A stretch of 40,984 nucleotides of DNA from Psychrobacter sp. APC 3426. GTDB lineage: Bacteria; Pseudomonadota; Gammaproteobacteria; Pseudomonadales; Moraxellaceae. The DNA lies in the NCBI RefSeq assembly GCF_030408035.1, contig NZ_JASDCF010000029.1, positions 1 through 40,984 on the forward strand, given 5' to 3'. Below the pieces are notes generated by a model. The model saw only the letters and a program-made list of their open reading frames with translations. It made no database searches and was not told where the DNA came from. Positions 16,581-26,027 of this stretch are shown here, piece by piece. Every line of letters begins with the position of its first letter. Within the stretch, counting starts at the first letter, position 1. The translations under genes and the position numbers were made by a program.

Positions 16581-17246
16581 TTAGCGCTCCCAGCGTACAT
16601 TTTGGCGAATGATTTTTGCAGGTGTACCCGCAACCATACAGTTTGGCGTCTCAATGGGTTTGTTGACAAAAGCGCCTGCTGCAATGATACAACCGCTAGC
16701 GATAGTGACGTTTTTAGAAACGGTTACATTGGCGGCAATCCAGATGTGATCTCCTAAGACAACATCAGCATGAGCATTATTCAGTCTTACATTAGAGTCT
16801 ATATCGTAGACCTTGTGGACGTCAGTCGCCCGAATTTCGATGCCGCGCGATATCATGCAAGCTTTACCGATGGTCACGCTCTTATCGCGTGCTAAAATAT
16901 AGCAATCTATGGCAGTGGTACGCTCACCGATATGAATGTGCAAATGATTGCCAACGATTAATAATTGACCAGAAAATTTTACATGCTCTGCGATAGTTAT
17001 TTGGTTGTGACTGCCATTGATATCGATTTTTAAGGTGTTAAATTGTCCATGTTCACCAATGGTGATTTGATTATCATGACCTTTACGAATGGTAATAACT
17101 GAATGACCAATAATACGCGTATCTTTAGCAATATCGATGTGATTATCATGTCCGTTGTCCTGCAATAAGAACCGTTGCTTGTACAAATACTTAGGTAGCA
17201 GAGTCTTTATAATAGGTGGTAGGGTAACGGTTTTTTTATGATTCAT
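16581..17246 (-). CDS. Hexapeptide-repeat (left-handed beta-helix) acyltransferase
   Basis: This 221-residue protein has many isoleucine/valine-spaced hexapeptide repeats (for example ITIGEHGQFNTLKIDING, QITIAEHVKF). It ends in the typical acetyltransferase tail GDHIWIAANVTVSKNVTIASG...AGAFVNKPIETPNCMVAGTPAKII. The family makes trimers that transfer acyl (usually acetyl) groups to sugars, serine or similar acceptors. The acceptor here is unknown; surface polysaccharide is the common use of the WbbJ-like subgroup. It is on the opposite strand to its neighbours gspE and the TatD-family gene, convergent with gspE, which suggests an independent insertion. The first 35 residues are basic and atypical. 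Confidence 0.82.
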   Translation of the reverse strand: MNHKKTVTLPPIIKTLLPKYLYKQRFLLQDNGHDNHIDIAKDTRIIGHSVITIRKGHDNQITIGEHGQFNTLKIDINGSHNQITIAEHVKFSGQLLIVGNHLHIHIGERTTAIDCYILARDKSVTIGKACMISRGIEIRATDVHKVYDIDSNVRLNNAHADVVLGDHIWIAANVTVSKNVTIASGCIIAAGAFVNKPIETPNCMVAGTPAKIIRQNVRWER

Positions 17247-17486
17247 AATGATAGGACTTGTGATGAATGAATAAAGGATGCGACGTTTTTGCTAGTGATA
17301 CGCCATTATTAGGGTAACGCTTTAGTGTGGTGTTTGCCATATCTATAGCTTTAATAAAGCTAATTTGAATATCATTAATAGCTAACCTGATAGTTTACTG
17401 TTAAACACCCCTTGAAAACAGTGCTGATTGGAGCAATAAATGTTCAACAGATCCACACTTATTGATTTTTATTAACGAGATTGTTT

Positions 17487-18275
17487 ATGTTTACTGATAC
17501 TCATTGCCATTTAAACCGGTTAGATTTAACGAAGTATGACGGTCAGTTGTCCGGTGCAATTGCCGCCATGAAAGAAGCCAATGTCACGCGTGCGATGGCG
17601 ATTATGTGTGATTTCGCTGAATATGATGAAATTGCCAATATCGTCAGTACCTACGGTGATGAGACGCTGAACCTAGGCATGAGCGTGGGTATCCATCCTT
17701 GTGAAGATATTGGCGTATTGCAATCAGCGACGGTCGAGCGTTTGATAGAGACCGCCGATGCTGAGCATGTCTGGGCAATAGGCGAGACGGGGCTGGACTA
17801 TTACTGGTCAACAGAAAATAAAAAAGAGCAACAAGCCAGCCTTGCACGCCATATTCATGCCAGCCAACGCTTGAAGAAACCGCTAGTCGTACATATGCGT
17901 GATGCCAAAGAGGATACTATCGATATTTTAAAGGCAGAAGGTGCTGAACACGGCATTATTCATTGCTTTACCGAAGATTGGGAAACGGCAAAACGTGCAC
18001 TGGATTTAGGGTTTTATATCTCGTTCTCAGGTATTGTGAGTTTTAAGAGTGCGCAAATGATTCAAGATGCGGCAAAGAATATGCCCAAAGACAGAATATT
18101 GATCGAGACTGATAGCCCGTATCTCGCACCTGTACCCAAACGTGGCAGACCTAATGAGCCTGCATATGTCCCCTATGTAGCAAGTTATCTTGCCGATATG
18201 TATGGCTGTAGTAGCAATGACGTTGGTGCACTGACTGCAAAAAACTTTGAAAATCTACTGGCACAGTATCACTAA
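17487..18275 (+). CDS. TatD-family metal-dependent deoxyribonuclease/hydrolase
   Basis: The protein starts MFTDTHCHLN, the family's metal-binding DxHxH-type motif. GETGLDYYW supplies the Glu, VVHMRDA and IIHCF the next histidines, and ETDSPYLAP the terminal Asp, so all metal ligands are present. TatD proteins are TIM-barrel 3'-5' exonucleases or phosphoesterases. The open frame extends to a TTG at 17481, but the ATG at 17487 with GAGA at 17477-17480 is the better start (262 residues). TatD, YcfH and YjjV cannot be separated with certainty; the sequence style is close to YcfH. A long inverted repeat lies just after the stop. Confidence 0.92.
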   Translation: MFTDTHCHLNRLDLTKYDGQLSGAIAAMKEANVTRAMAIMCDFAEYDEIANIVSTYGDETLNLGMSVGIHPCEDIGVLQSATVERLIETADAEHVWAIGETGLDYYWSTENKKEQQASLARHIHASQRLKKPLVVHMRDAKEDTIDILKAEGAEHGIIHCFTEDWETAKRALDLGFYISFSGIVSFKSAQMIQDAAKNMPKDRILIETDSPYLAPVPKRGRPNEPAYVPYVASYLADMYGCSSNDVGALTAKNFENLLAQYH

Positions 18276-18276
18276 A

Positions 18277-18361
18277 ATGGTTATGCTATGACCACTCAGT
18301 CATTTATTAGACAGTCTGATGGTTCTATGTGGTAAATATTTTTAATATTAAGCATAACCAT
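18277..18361 (+). repeat. Nested inverted repeat after the TatD-family gene
   Basis: ATGGTTATGCT (18277-18287) is the exact complement of AGCATAACCAT (18351-18361). Inside it ACCAC (18291-18295) pairs with GTGGT (18329-18333). There is no T-run after the outer arm. It may act as a transcript-end structure or as a binding site before the TetR gene. Confidence 0.5.
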
Positions 18362-18508
18362 ATGATTATCAATGGCTATTTAGCAAACATGAGCATATTC
18401 ATTTATTATGGTCTTTGAGCAGTCTTTGTATTACCTCATACTTTTGCTGCCAATTACGCATGTAAACGATGGTCATATGCATGATATTGTCAGTTTTTAG
18501 GAGAGATT

Positions 18509-19192
18509 ATGAGTCGTCAGCATCAGTTCAAAGCGCGAGAAGAAAATATCTTGGCGATGGCAGAGCAACTGTTACTTGAGTCAGGCGATGGTGATATCAC
18601 ATTGGACAGTTTGGCCGACCAGCTTGATTTGGCCAAAGGTACGTTGTATAAACATTTCTCCAGTAAAGATGAGCTCTACCTGCGCATAATTATCCGTTAC
18701 GAAGAACAGCTGTTTGAGATTAATCGTATTGACGACTGTCCATCGGCAGGTGTTGCACGTATGATTTTTCAGCAATTGTTTAACCCGCAAAAAGCCATGC
18801 TCCTTAACCAAATCGAAGAGCGTCTGGCCGCATCAGTGACAGGTCTGAATCGCTTATTCGGTGAGCTATATGACATTCGTCGTCAGCGTATGAAGCGCTT
18901 GATTGATATTATCAGTGCGTATTTACAAGAGCAACATAGTAGCTTAAGTACGCGCGATTATTTGTCCTCGATTTGGGCGATGGGTCAGGGCGGAGCAGGA
19001 TTATTAAACTCAAGCTTTTATCAGCGCTATCTAGGTCGCCGTGATACGCTGCGTTATGCCTTTGTGCAGCAAATGCTTGAGTTGCCAAGCCATTATCCAG
19101 CTGCTGATGACGAGGTAATGGATGAGGATATGCAAGAATTGGTGGAGCAAATTGATACTGAATCAGAAGAGCACCGTAATACCAATTACTAG
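18509..19192 (+). CDS. TetR-family transcriptional regulator
   Basis: The 227-residue protein has a TetR N-terminal helix-turn-helix (about residues 10-57: ENILAMAEQLLLESGDGDITLDSLADQLDLAKGTLYKHFSSKDELY), typical of the family. The remaining alpha-helical ligand domain is not assignable. A tail of about 35 very acidic residues (DDEVMDEDMQELVEQ...) ends the protein. AGGAGAG lies eight bases upstream of the ATG. It precedes the gspHIJK operon by about 210 bases, so it might control that operon, but this is only proximity; the ligand is unknown. Confidence 0.9.
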   Translation: MSRQHQFKAREENILAMAEQLLLESGDGDITLDSLADQLDLAKGTLYKHFSSKDELYLRIIIRYEEQLFEINRIDDCPSAGVARMIFQQLFNPQKAMLLNQIEERLAASVTGLNRLFGELYDIRRQRMKRLIDIISAYLQEQHSSLSTRDYLSSIWAMGQGGAGLLNSSFYQRYLGRRDTLRYAFVQQMLELPSHYPAADDEVMDEDMQELVEQIDTESEEHRNTNY

Positions 19193-19405
19193 ATTCCTAT
19201 TATATTTTTAATGTATTGAGTTATTTTTTATAAAATCCGTGTTGTTATATTCTGTATGGCAGCACGTTAAACTTTATCTTATGCAATGTGTGTAGATTCA
19301 CCTTTTCATAATCAGGCATATCTATCGTTTTATGTCTATCATATTTACACCACCCAATGTAGCGTCATTTTTTAATAGGGTGACGCCATTCTAGATGACT
19401 TCTGT

Positions 19406-20113
19406 ATGTCAAAACCGACTTCCTCAACTTCCTCAATAGCAGCTCCTCACGCGCACAGCCACATCAGGCAAGCGGGCTTCACCCTTGTCGAAATAGTAGT
19501 GGTTGTCGTTATTCTATCCATATTTGCTGGCATGATGAGCTTATCAGTGGGAAGTAGTGAGTCTCGTAAAAACCGTGCATTTTATGAGCATTTAACGGAC
19601 TCGCTGAGCTATGTACGACTGTTGTCAGCTGAGCGTATGCAGCCGATGGGTTTGAGTTTGCAGGCCGATAAGCAAGGCCAAGTGGCGCCCATTATTGTTA
19701 CCTTATCAAATCCATATATCGCCTATCAAAAAGCGACCGTCTTATCTGATGGTGGAGATAGCACACCTAAAAACTCGATGGAGTTGTCAGCAGATTTGAT
19801 GAGTATGTCAGGTGATGCTTCAGATAGAATACCCACACCGCGCTGGGAGGTTGAGCCAGAAGTCAGCTTACCTGAATTGCCCAATGGCGTCAGTCTAAGG
19901 ATTCAGAGTTTATCGTCTAATAAAACATCAAATACTGAGCAAGGGTACACATTACAGCCTTGGTTTACAGAGCAGAATGTGCCGCAAGTATTGTGGTTTG
20001 GTACTGGGCAAGCAGCGCCTGTGACCATTGAGGTACTTCATAATTCACGTTTAGTGGGAGAGGTCATTACCATTATGCCTGATGGTAGTATGTCGATAGG
20101 GCAAGGGCTATAG
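19406..20113 (+). CDS. gspH: T2SS minor pseudopilin GspH
   Basis: This 235-residue protein has the prepilin-peptidase site GFTLVEIVVVVVILSIFAGMMSL at about residues 24-46. Cleavage after Gly leaves N-methyl-Phe and a Glu at +5, followed by a hydrophobic helix. The globular part is divergent. It is assigned GspH from its place as the first gene of the H-I-J-K order and its size. It would sit at the tip of the pseudopilus with I, J and K. The start lacks a strong ribosome site (hairpin GCGTCA/TGACGC at 19362-19386 is just upstream), so another start is possible. Confidence 0.85.
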   Translation: MSKPTSSTSSIAAPHAHSHIRQAGFTLVEIVVVVVILSIFAGMMSLSVGSSESRKNRAFYEHLTDSLSYVRLLSAERMQPMGLSLQADKQGQVAPIIVTLSNPYIAYQKATVLSDGGDSTPKNSMELSADLMSMSGDASDRIPTPRWEVEPEVSLPELPNGVSLRIQSLSSNKTSNTEQGYTLQPWFTEQNVPQVLWFGTGQAAPVTIEVLHNSRLVGEVITIMPDGSMSIGQGL

Positions 20114-20116
20114 CTG

Positions 20117-20596
20117 ATGAGCGATAAGAATAAAGTACTGTCTCATGACAAAAAAAACAAAGCCATGTTATCCCATCATGAAAATGGCTTTACGCTGATT
20201 GAGGTGATGGTTGCCTTGGCTATTTTGGCGGTGGTTGCTGTCGCCGCTAGCCGTGCTAGTAGTGCATATTTGAGCTCCGTAGATGTGCTGCGCACCCGCA
20301 CGCTGGCTCATTTCGTGGCGCAAAATGCCGCGGCTGATTTGCGTATCCAAGAGACGTGGCTGACGGCCAATCGCACTCAAACCATCAATACTCAAGGTCG
20401 TGATTGGCAAGTTGTGATGACGGTCAGTGATGCTGTTACGCCCGCATTAACACAAGTGAACATCGCAGTTGCACCTATCGTAGATGGTCAGACGCGCACA
20501 GCAGTGACCGACATTGATGTGATAGTAAGTAATAGTGAGCAAGATATTGGCAGTTTGGATTTGGCCAATTTAAATCCAAGCGGGGGTAAACGGTGA
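20117..20596 (+). CDS. gspI: T2SS minor pseudopilin GspI
   Basis: The protein has 159 residues with the prepilin site GFTLIEVMVALAILAVVAVAASR at about residues 24-46 after an unusually long leader of basic and Asn-rich residues. The C-terminal domain matches the short globular part of GspI (QNAAADLRIQETWL). It starts three bases after the gspH stop, and the GTGA junction with gspJ overlaps by four bases, so it is translationally coupled. GspI initiates assembly of the I-J-K tip complex. Confidence 0.9.
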   Translation: MSDKNKVLSHDKKNKAMLSHHENGFTLIEVMVALAILAVVAVAASRASSAYLSSVDVLRTRTLAHFVAQNAAADLRIQETWLTANRTQTINTQGRDWQVVMTVSDAVTPALTQVNIAVAPIVDGQTRTAVTDIDVIVSNSEQDIGSLDLANLNPSGGKR

Positions 20597-21423
20597 AACA
20601 ACAGCGCGGCTTTACCTTACTTGAGCTGATGGTGGCGATGGCGATATTTGCGATGCTTGCGGTTGCTGGCTGGCAAGTGTTTGATGGCGTGAACCGAGCC
20701 CGTGAGCGCGCACAGTTTCATGCGGATAACTTAGCAGTATTGCAGTATGCCTACCTGCAGCTACAGCAAGATATGGGGCAAGTCATTCCTTATCAGGCAC
20801 CTGTTACGCAAGATAATAGTGTCTCAACGAACGCTACTAGCAATGACAGTAATCAAGCCAATATTATAGAGCCTGAGCCTTTTATGAGCCTAGATGATGA
20901 GCATGTCAGTTTTATACGCTTTGCCGACCCTGATCCGCGCTATCAAAATAGTGCCAGTCTGCAGCGCGTGGAATATATATTTGCAGATGAGCGTCTCATT
21001 CGCCGCCAATATACCAGTATTGATGGTGGGCGTGATAGCATCAGCTTAGATAGTGTCTTGCTTGATGGCATCACAGCAGGCAGTTGGCATGCATATCTAC
21101 CAGAACTGAGCACTAAGTTTCCTGATGAAAATAGCAGCGGTAATAACGATAATAATAGCACCAATAGAATGTCTGGACAGGCAGCCAATATAGCCAGCAT
21201 AGAGTCTGCAGCAATGTTAATTCCAAAAGGGGTTGCTATCAACTTTACCTATCAAGATATGCCAATTACTTGGCAATGGGCACTGGCGCCACAACCAATA
21301 TCAAGTAGTGGTAAAAACAAGCCTAATCGTAGCAATGGTGGCATCGAAAACGGTAATAGTAATAATAGTGGCGGGGCTAATAATGGTGGTATAGAGAACA
21401 GTAATCCAAAAGGTAGCATATAA
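20593..21423 (+). CDS. gspJ: T2SS minor pseudopilin GspJ with an Asn/Gly-rich tail
   Basis: The 276-residue protein begins at a GTG overlapping the gspI stop (GTGA), with GGGGG upstream as ribosome site. The prepilin site RGFTLLELMVAMAIFAMLAVAGW is at residues 5-27, then the GspJ globular domain (NLAVLQYAYLQLQQDMGQVIPY). An Asn/Ser-rich insertion lies around 75-90 and a tail of about 45 Asn/Gly/Ser residues ends the protein. GspJ pairs with GspI and GspK at the pseudopilus tip. Confidence 0.9.
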   Translation: MKQQRGFTLLELMVAMAIFAMLAVAGWQVFDGVNRARERAQFHADNLAVLQYAYLQLQQDMGQVIPYQAPVTQDNSVSTNATSNDSNQANIIEPEPFMSLDDEHVSFIRFADPDPRYQNSASLQRVEYIFADERLIRRQYTSIDGGRDSISLDSVLLDGITAGSWHAYLPELSTKFPDENSSGNNDNNSTNRMSGQAANIASIESAAMLIPKGVAINFTYQDMPITWQWALAPQPISSSGKNKPNRSNGGIENGNSNNSGGANNGGIENSNPKGSI

Positions 21424-21456
21424 CATGCGTTGTTTGATTAGTGATAGAGGCTGCTG

Positions 21457-22515
21457 ATGCCAACCATGCCGATAAAGTCAGACTCTCAACGTGGGGTCGC
21501 GCTGCTGACGATTCTATTATTGGTGGTCAGTATTACCGTGGTTGCAGGAGCGATGCTTGCCAGTCAAAAGATTGCCATTAGGCGTAGCGGCTTGTTATTT
21601 AATCAAAACCAGCTATTACAGGATATAAATACGGGTCAGCAGTTGGCAGTGATGATGCTTCGCGCTGATGCGACACTCAATGATACAGACAGTGAGCAAG
21701 ATATCTGGGCGCAACCAATACCGCCTTATCCTTTAGCCAATCATAGCATTAGCATCGAATTACGTGATGAAGCGAGTCGTTTTAATATTAATAACCTCTA
21801 TCATGAAGGAGAGGTCGATAGCGCCGCGCTAGCGGTATTTCAGAGGCTTTTAACCCAGCTGAACTTAGAGCCTGACATTGCTATTGCTGTACTCGATTAT
21901 CAAGACACAGACAGTGATGTCTACCAAGATGGCGGTGATGAGAGTGTGGTTTACTCGCAGCAAATGAACGGTGCAGCAGAGAGCACACTACCAAACCAGC
22001 CTTTGGTCAGTATTGAACAGCTGCAAGGTGTTCGAGGTATCGATGCTGAGGTGATAGCCACACTGCGCCCTTATATCAGTGCTATTCCATACTATGTTCC
22101 CATCAATATTAATACCGCCAGCCCAGTTTTGCTGGCGGCCTTAATGGATGGTGCTAATAGTGAACAGATGGAAGGACTGATCAATATGCGCGCGAACCAA
22201 GCGTTGGCCTCTATCGATGAGATATGGCCGTTGCCAACGTTAAGTGGTTTAAATACGGAGCAGCGTGAGGTGTTGGCGCCATTGTTAGCCGTTGATAGCT
22301 CTGCCTTTATGGCGCTTATCACGGCTACCGATAGTAGTGGTAGCACAGACAGCACTCAAGCAAAACAGCGCTTTGCAACCATATTACTTAGCAAAGCCGC
22401 TATTGATGATGGCGTGATACAAGATGGCACTACTGCTAACCATGACAATAATAAGCAAGCCAAAGAAATAACGGTGGTGACACAGCGATTATGGGCTTTT
22501 CGACCTGCTTTCTAG
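21457..22515 (+). CDS. gspK: T2SS minor pseudopilin GspK
   Basis: This 352-residue protein has an N-terminal prepilin segment RGVALLTILLLVVSITVVAGAM with Thr at position +5 in place of Glu, a normal feature of GspK. The large domain contains the helix-hairpin-helix-like segment VPININTASPVLLAALM and acidic DYQDTDSD residues that bind calcium in homologues. GspK caps the pseudopilus. Its start lies 33 bases after gspJ with AGAGG upstream. The C-terminus has a polar insertion. The gene is convergent with the FabR-like gene, and no clear terminator was seen in the 64-base gap. Confidence 0.92.
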   Translation: MPTMPIKSDSQRGVALLTILLLVVSITVVAGAMLASQKIAIRRSGLLFNQNQLLQDINTGQQLAVMMLRADATLNDTDSEQDIWAQPIPPYPLANHSISIELRDEASRFNINNLYHEGEVDSAALAVFQRLLTQLNLEPDIAIAVLDYQDTDSDVYQDGGDESVVYSQQMNGAAESTLPNQPLVSIEQLQGVRGIDAEVIATLRPYISAIPYYVPININTASPVLLAALMDGANSEQMEGLINMRANQALASIDEIWPLPTLSGLNTEQREVLAPLLAVDSSAFMALITATDSSGSTDSTQAKQRFATILLSKAAIDDGVIQDGTTANHDNNKQAKEITVVTQRLWAFRPAF

Positions 22516-22579
22516 CAAGCGCTATACTTTGTTAGTCATAACGATGTTGCCAGTGATAGTGTTGTAAACCGCTTACTGG

Positions 22580-23260
22580 TTAATCTTGTAAACGTGTCTC
22601 CTCGGTAGACTTCCAATTGTAAGCGCCATAAAACAGCATTTGTGCCTGGCGAGTACAGTTATGTAGCATCAACTGTTTTTTCTCTTCAATTTCATTTAAG
22701 TCGATTTCATCATCATGGTCTTCGGTATAGGTCAGCTCTAACCAGTCAATAATCCAAGAAAAGAACATATTTACCCCAGCTTCAGACAGTAGACGACGGT
22801 CATAGGCATTGATATGAGTAAATGCAGGTTGCAGTGCCAAATCTTCCGCCAAGCTTTGGGCATGATTTTTGACGAGCTCATGAATGGCTTTACGCACCGC
22901 TTCAGAACCACCATAGCGTTCACTGACCAAAAATTGCCAGTAATAGGGTTGATCGCTCACCATGTATAAAAACAGCTGAATACTCTTAGCGATTTGACGA
23001 TCAAAGCTACGTTTGCGGCCAATCTGCAGGCTATCGCTCAGAATAGCGAGCGTCCCGCCTAGCTCTTCAACCACTAGGGCTCGACCAAGTGCTTCCATAT
23101 CATCAAAATGCCGATAAAAAGCAGTCGGCACAACGCCCACCTCACGAGTCACCTGTCTGAGGCTAATAGAGCTGAAAGACTGTCCTGTCATACATAAATC
23201 AAGCACTGCATTAAAAAAGGCGTGCCGAGTTTGAAGTTTCTTTTGTTCGCGACTGCTCAT
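22580..23260 (-). CDS. TetR-family regulator, FabR/DesT-like
   Basis: This 226-residue protein has a TetR helix-turn-helix with the FabR-type turn VVPTAFYRHFDDMEALG (about residues 46-62) and a FabR-like start (MSSREQKKLQTRHAFFNAVLDLCMTGQSFSSISLRQVTREVG). The body includes YWQFLVSERYGGSEAVRKAI, similar to FabR's LRERSGTSAAFR region. FabR represses unsaturated fatty-acid genes. Target genes are not in this window; neighbours are gspK and dgt. The assignment to the FabR group is fair, the exact target is inference. Confidence 0.85.
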   Translation of the reverse strand: MSSREQKKLQTRHAFFNAVLDLCMTGQSFSSISLRQVTREVGVVPTAFYRHFDDMEALGRALVVEELGGTLAILSDSLQIGRKRSFDRQIAKSIQLFLYMVSDQPYYWQFLVSERYGGSEAVRKAIHELVKNHAQSLAEDLALQPAFTHINAYDRRLLSEAGVNMFFSWIIDWLELTYTEDHDDEIDLNEIEEKKQLMLHNCTRQAQMLFYGAYNWKSTEETRLQD

Positions 23261-23345
23261 AATATTTCAAAGTTATCCAATAGGTGTTTATCATACTCAT
23301 TTCAGCGCACAAATACGACTAAAATACGAAACAATTGTAAACTGA

Positions 23346-24779
23346 CTAAACCATGGTACCCCAATGACCTTGTAATTCTTGCGCCAGTCTATAGGCTTCA
23401 TGGTCATTCATACCAGTAACAAAATCCAAAATATTTAAGATATTGTGATAAATATTATCTGATAATACCCGGCGATGCTCATCGAGATGTGGTTGTAATA
23501 ATCTGAGCAAACGTTGCTGTTCAAAAGACATTGACTGAGATGCAGAGGTTGTCTCGTTCCCTGTCCACGCCAATGGCATAAAAGCATCTAACAGGCGATG
23601 CAAGCATTGGTTGGCCATCAGCTCCATCCTAACCTTGCTTGGATGGTTAAATATTTGCTCGCGCGCTAACTGCTTGGCTTGGTTGATACCATTCTGCACA
23701 TTTGCCTCACAATGTGCAAATAGACTGCCATCGAGGGTTCCAGCCAACATCGTATCGCTATTAGCGACAAAGGCATCGGTGACAGTATTGACCAAACGCA
23801 TCATCGCACGTGCACGCAATGATGCCAGACTCTGCCGAGCAGAGAGCTGTGTGGGTAATGCAATGCTACTAGGTCGCTCGCCAATCAATTCGTAAAATAT
23901 AGCGGCCACATCAACATAGGTTAGCATATTCAGATTGATACCATCTTCTAAATCTATCAATGCATAGCAAATATCGTCCGCTGCTTCTAAAAGATACGCC
24001 AATGGGTGGCGGGCAAAACCATCATGTTGTGACGAGCGAGGCAAATGTAAACACGCTGCTAGTTCTTCTAATTGTGCCGCTTCACTATAGAAGCAGCCAA
24101 ATTTTTGTACTTTGGTCGAAATGCCGCCTGAATGTATGCTTTGATAGGTACTGTTGCTATGTGTCGCTAACCAAGGGTATTTCATAAAGGCACCGAGGGT
24201 TGCACAGGTCAAGCGCATGCCGCCCTTATCAGGATGGTGTTCATTACGCGCTAGCAGTCGAAATCCTTGAGCATTGCCTTCATAAGCCAGTAAATCCAAC
24301 TGCTCGTTACTACTCAAACCCTGCAAGACAGGTTGACGGTCAGGATGCATAAACCAATCACGAATGGCATACTCACCTGCATGACCAAAAGGCGGATTGC
24401 CAATATCATGGGCGAGGCAGGCTGCTTGAACAATGACGCCAACATCGGCTGGCGATACCCCTGCTGGTAGCCCATTACCAAGTTTCTCATGCAGCTTTTC
24501 GGCTGCCATCATGCCTAATGAGCGTCCAATACAGGAGACTTCAAGCGAATGGGTCAGACGCGTATGAATGCCCAATTGATTGGTTAATGGATGCACTTGC
24601 GTCTTTTGATTAAGCTGGCGAAAAGAGTGTGAAAATACCAGCCTGTCATAGTCCTTATGAAAAGAAGTCCGTGCGCTGTCCTGAACAGGCGCTTTCTTAG
24701 TACTGCCCAAACGCTGAGCGTTGAATAGTTTTGCCCAACGTATACTAGGATTAAGTGTTTGTTTACCATAAGAACTCAT
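23346..24779 (-). CDS. dgt: Deoxyguanosine triphosphate triphosphohydrolase (HD domain)
   Basis: The 477-residue protein has the HD-domain ligands His77 (THSLEV), His124-Asp125 (LAHDIGNPPFGHAGE) and a late Asp in LEAADDICYALIDLEDG. dNTP triphosphohydrolases split dGTP (and often other dNTPs) to nucleoside and triphosphate. The segment RLVFSHSFRQLNQKTQV is the usual Dgt N-terminal motif. The size is within the Dgt-1/Dgt-2 range (about 440-505). The gene is transcribed after ychF, but a terminator separates them. Confidence 0.93.
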   Translation of the reverse strand: MSSYGKQTLNPSIRWAKLFNAQRLGSTKKAPVQDSARTSFHKDYDRLVFSHSFRQLNQKTQVHPLTNQLGIHTRLTHSLEVSCIGRSLGMMAAEKLHEKLGNGLPAGVSPADVGVIVQAACLAHDIGNPPFGHAGEYAIRDWFMHPDRQPVLQGLSSNEQLDLLAYEGNAQGFRLLARNEHHPDKGGMRLTCATLGAFMKYPWLATHSNSTYQSIHSGGISTKVQKFGCFYSEAAQLEELAACLHLPRSSQHDGFARHPLAYLLEAADDICYALIDLEDGINLNMLTYVDVAAIFYELIGERPSSIALPTQLSARQSLASLRARAMMRLVNTVTDAFVANSDTMLAGTLDGSLFAHCEANVQNGINQAKQLAREQIFNHPSKVRMELMANQCLHRLLDAFMPLAWTGNETTSASQSMSFEQQRLLRLLQPHLDEHRRVLSDNIYHNILNILDFVTGMNDHEAYRLAQELQGHWGTMV

Positions 24780-24851
24780 AGTTTATAGTCCGTTATTTTA
24801 TTATTGCTTTAGTGGGGTTGGTTATTCTAATATTGTTCCCTTTATTATAAT

Positions 24852-24880
24852 AAAAAAAGCCAGCTTTGAAGCTGGCTTTT
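24852..24880 (-). terminator. Intrinsic terminator after ychF
   Basis: AAAAGCCAGCTT-TG-AAGCTGGCTTTT is a perfect 12-bp hairpin. On the minus strand it is followed by a T-run, 56 bases after the ychF stop. It lies between ychF and dgt. Confidence 0.92.
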
Positions 24881-24935
24881 GGTTGTTCTCTACTAAGACT
24901 GTGTAAGCAAGTAATTCGATATTTAACGGTTAGAG

Positions 24936-26027
24936 TTAAACGTTAAAACGGAAATGCATGACATCACCATCTTGCACGATATAGGTTTTGCCTTCTAGAC
25001 GTGATTTACCAGCTGCTGCTGCGCCTTTTTCACCGTTGTATTCAATAAAGTCATCATAAGCGATTACTTCAGCGCGAATAAAGCCGCGCTCAAAGTCGGT
25101 ATGAATCACGCCAGCGGCTTGCGGCGCTGTTGCACCAACAGCGACAGTCCATGCGCGTACTTCTTTAACGCCAGCGGTGAAGTAAGTCTGCATGTCAAGC
25201 AAGTCATAACCACCGCGAATCACTTGATCTAGACCCGCTTCTTCCATGTTCATCTCGGCCAAAAAGTCTTTCTTATCATCTTCATCAAGCTGTGCGATTT
25301 CAGATTCGATTTGGTTGCATAGAGCGATGACGATAGAGTCTTCGCCAGTGGCGTAGTTACGCACTGCATCAAGGTATGGGTTATTTTCAAAACCGTCTTC
25401 AGAAACGTTGGCAATATACATGGTTGGTTTTAGCGTAATAAGACCATAACTTCTGATGAGTTTTTGTTCGTCTTTGTCTAAATTGGCACCACGAGCCGCT
25501 TTACCTTCTGCTAATAAAGGCTCGATTTTTTTGAAAATATCGAGCATGGCCTGAGCGTCTTTATCGCCGCCTTTGGCTTTTTTGCTTAAGTTCGTAATAG
25601 CACGCTCAACCGCTTCTAAGTCGGCCAATGCCAATTCTGTATTGATGGTTTCGATGTCATCGATAGGGCTGACGCGGCCATCAACGTGTACGACGTTGTC
25701 ATCGTCAAAGCAGCGCACGACGTGAGCAATTGCATCAGTTTCACGAATATTGGCTAAGAACTGGTTGCCCATGCCTTCACCTTTTGACGCGCCTGCGACT
25801 AGACCGGCGATATCAACAAACTCCATGGTCGTCGGTAGTACGCGCTCAGGATTGACGATATCAGCCAGTTTCTTTAGGCGTGGATCTGGCACAGGAACGA
25901 TACCGGTATTGGGGTCTTTGGTACAAAATGGAAAGTTTTCAGCGGCGATACCCGCTTTGGTCAACGCATTAAACAAGGTGGATTTACCCACGTTTGGTAG
26001 GCCGACGATGCCGCAATTAAAACCCAT
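24936..26027 (-). CDS. ychF: Ribosome-associated ATPase YchF (OLA1 family)
   Basis: This is a 363-residue Obg-like P-loop ATPase. It has Walker [10 protein letters not shown] (residues 9-17), the switch segment [23 protein letters not shown], and a C-terminal TGS-like domain ending in MHFRFNV. YchF binds ribosomes and hydrolyses ATP rather than GTP. Length and all motifs are as in E. coli (363). It is monocistronic on the minus strand. Confidence 0.97.
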   Translation of the reverse strand: MGFNCGIVGLPNVGKSTLFNALTKAGIAAENFPFCTKDPNTGIVPVPDPRLKKLADIVNPERVLPTTMEFVDIAGLVAGASKGEGMGNQFLANIRETDAIAHVVRCFDDDNVVHVDGRVSPIDDIETINTELALADLEAVERAITNLSKKAKGGDKDAQAMLDIFKKIEPLLAEGKAARGANLDKDEQKLIRSYGLITLKPTMYIANVSEDGFENNPYLDAVRNYATGEDSIVIALCNQIESEIAQLDEDDKKDFLAEMNMEEAGLDQVIRGGYDLLDMQTYFTAGVKEVRAWTVAVGATAPQAAGVIHTDFERGFIRAEVIAYDDFIEYNGEKGAAAAGKSRLEGKTYIVQDGDVMHFRFNV

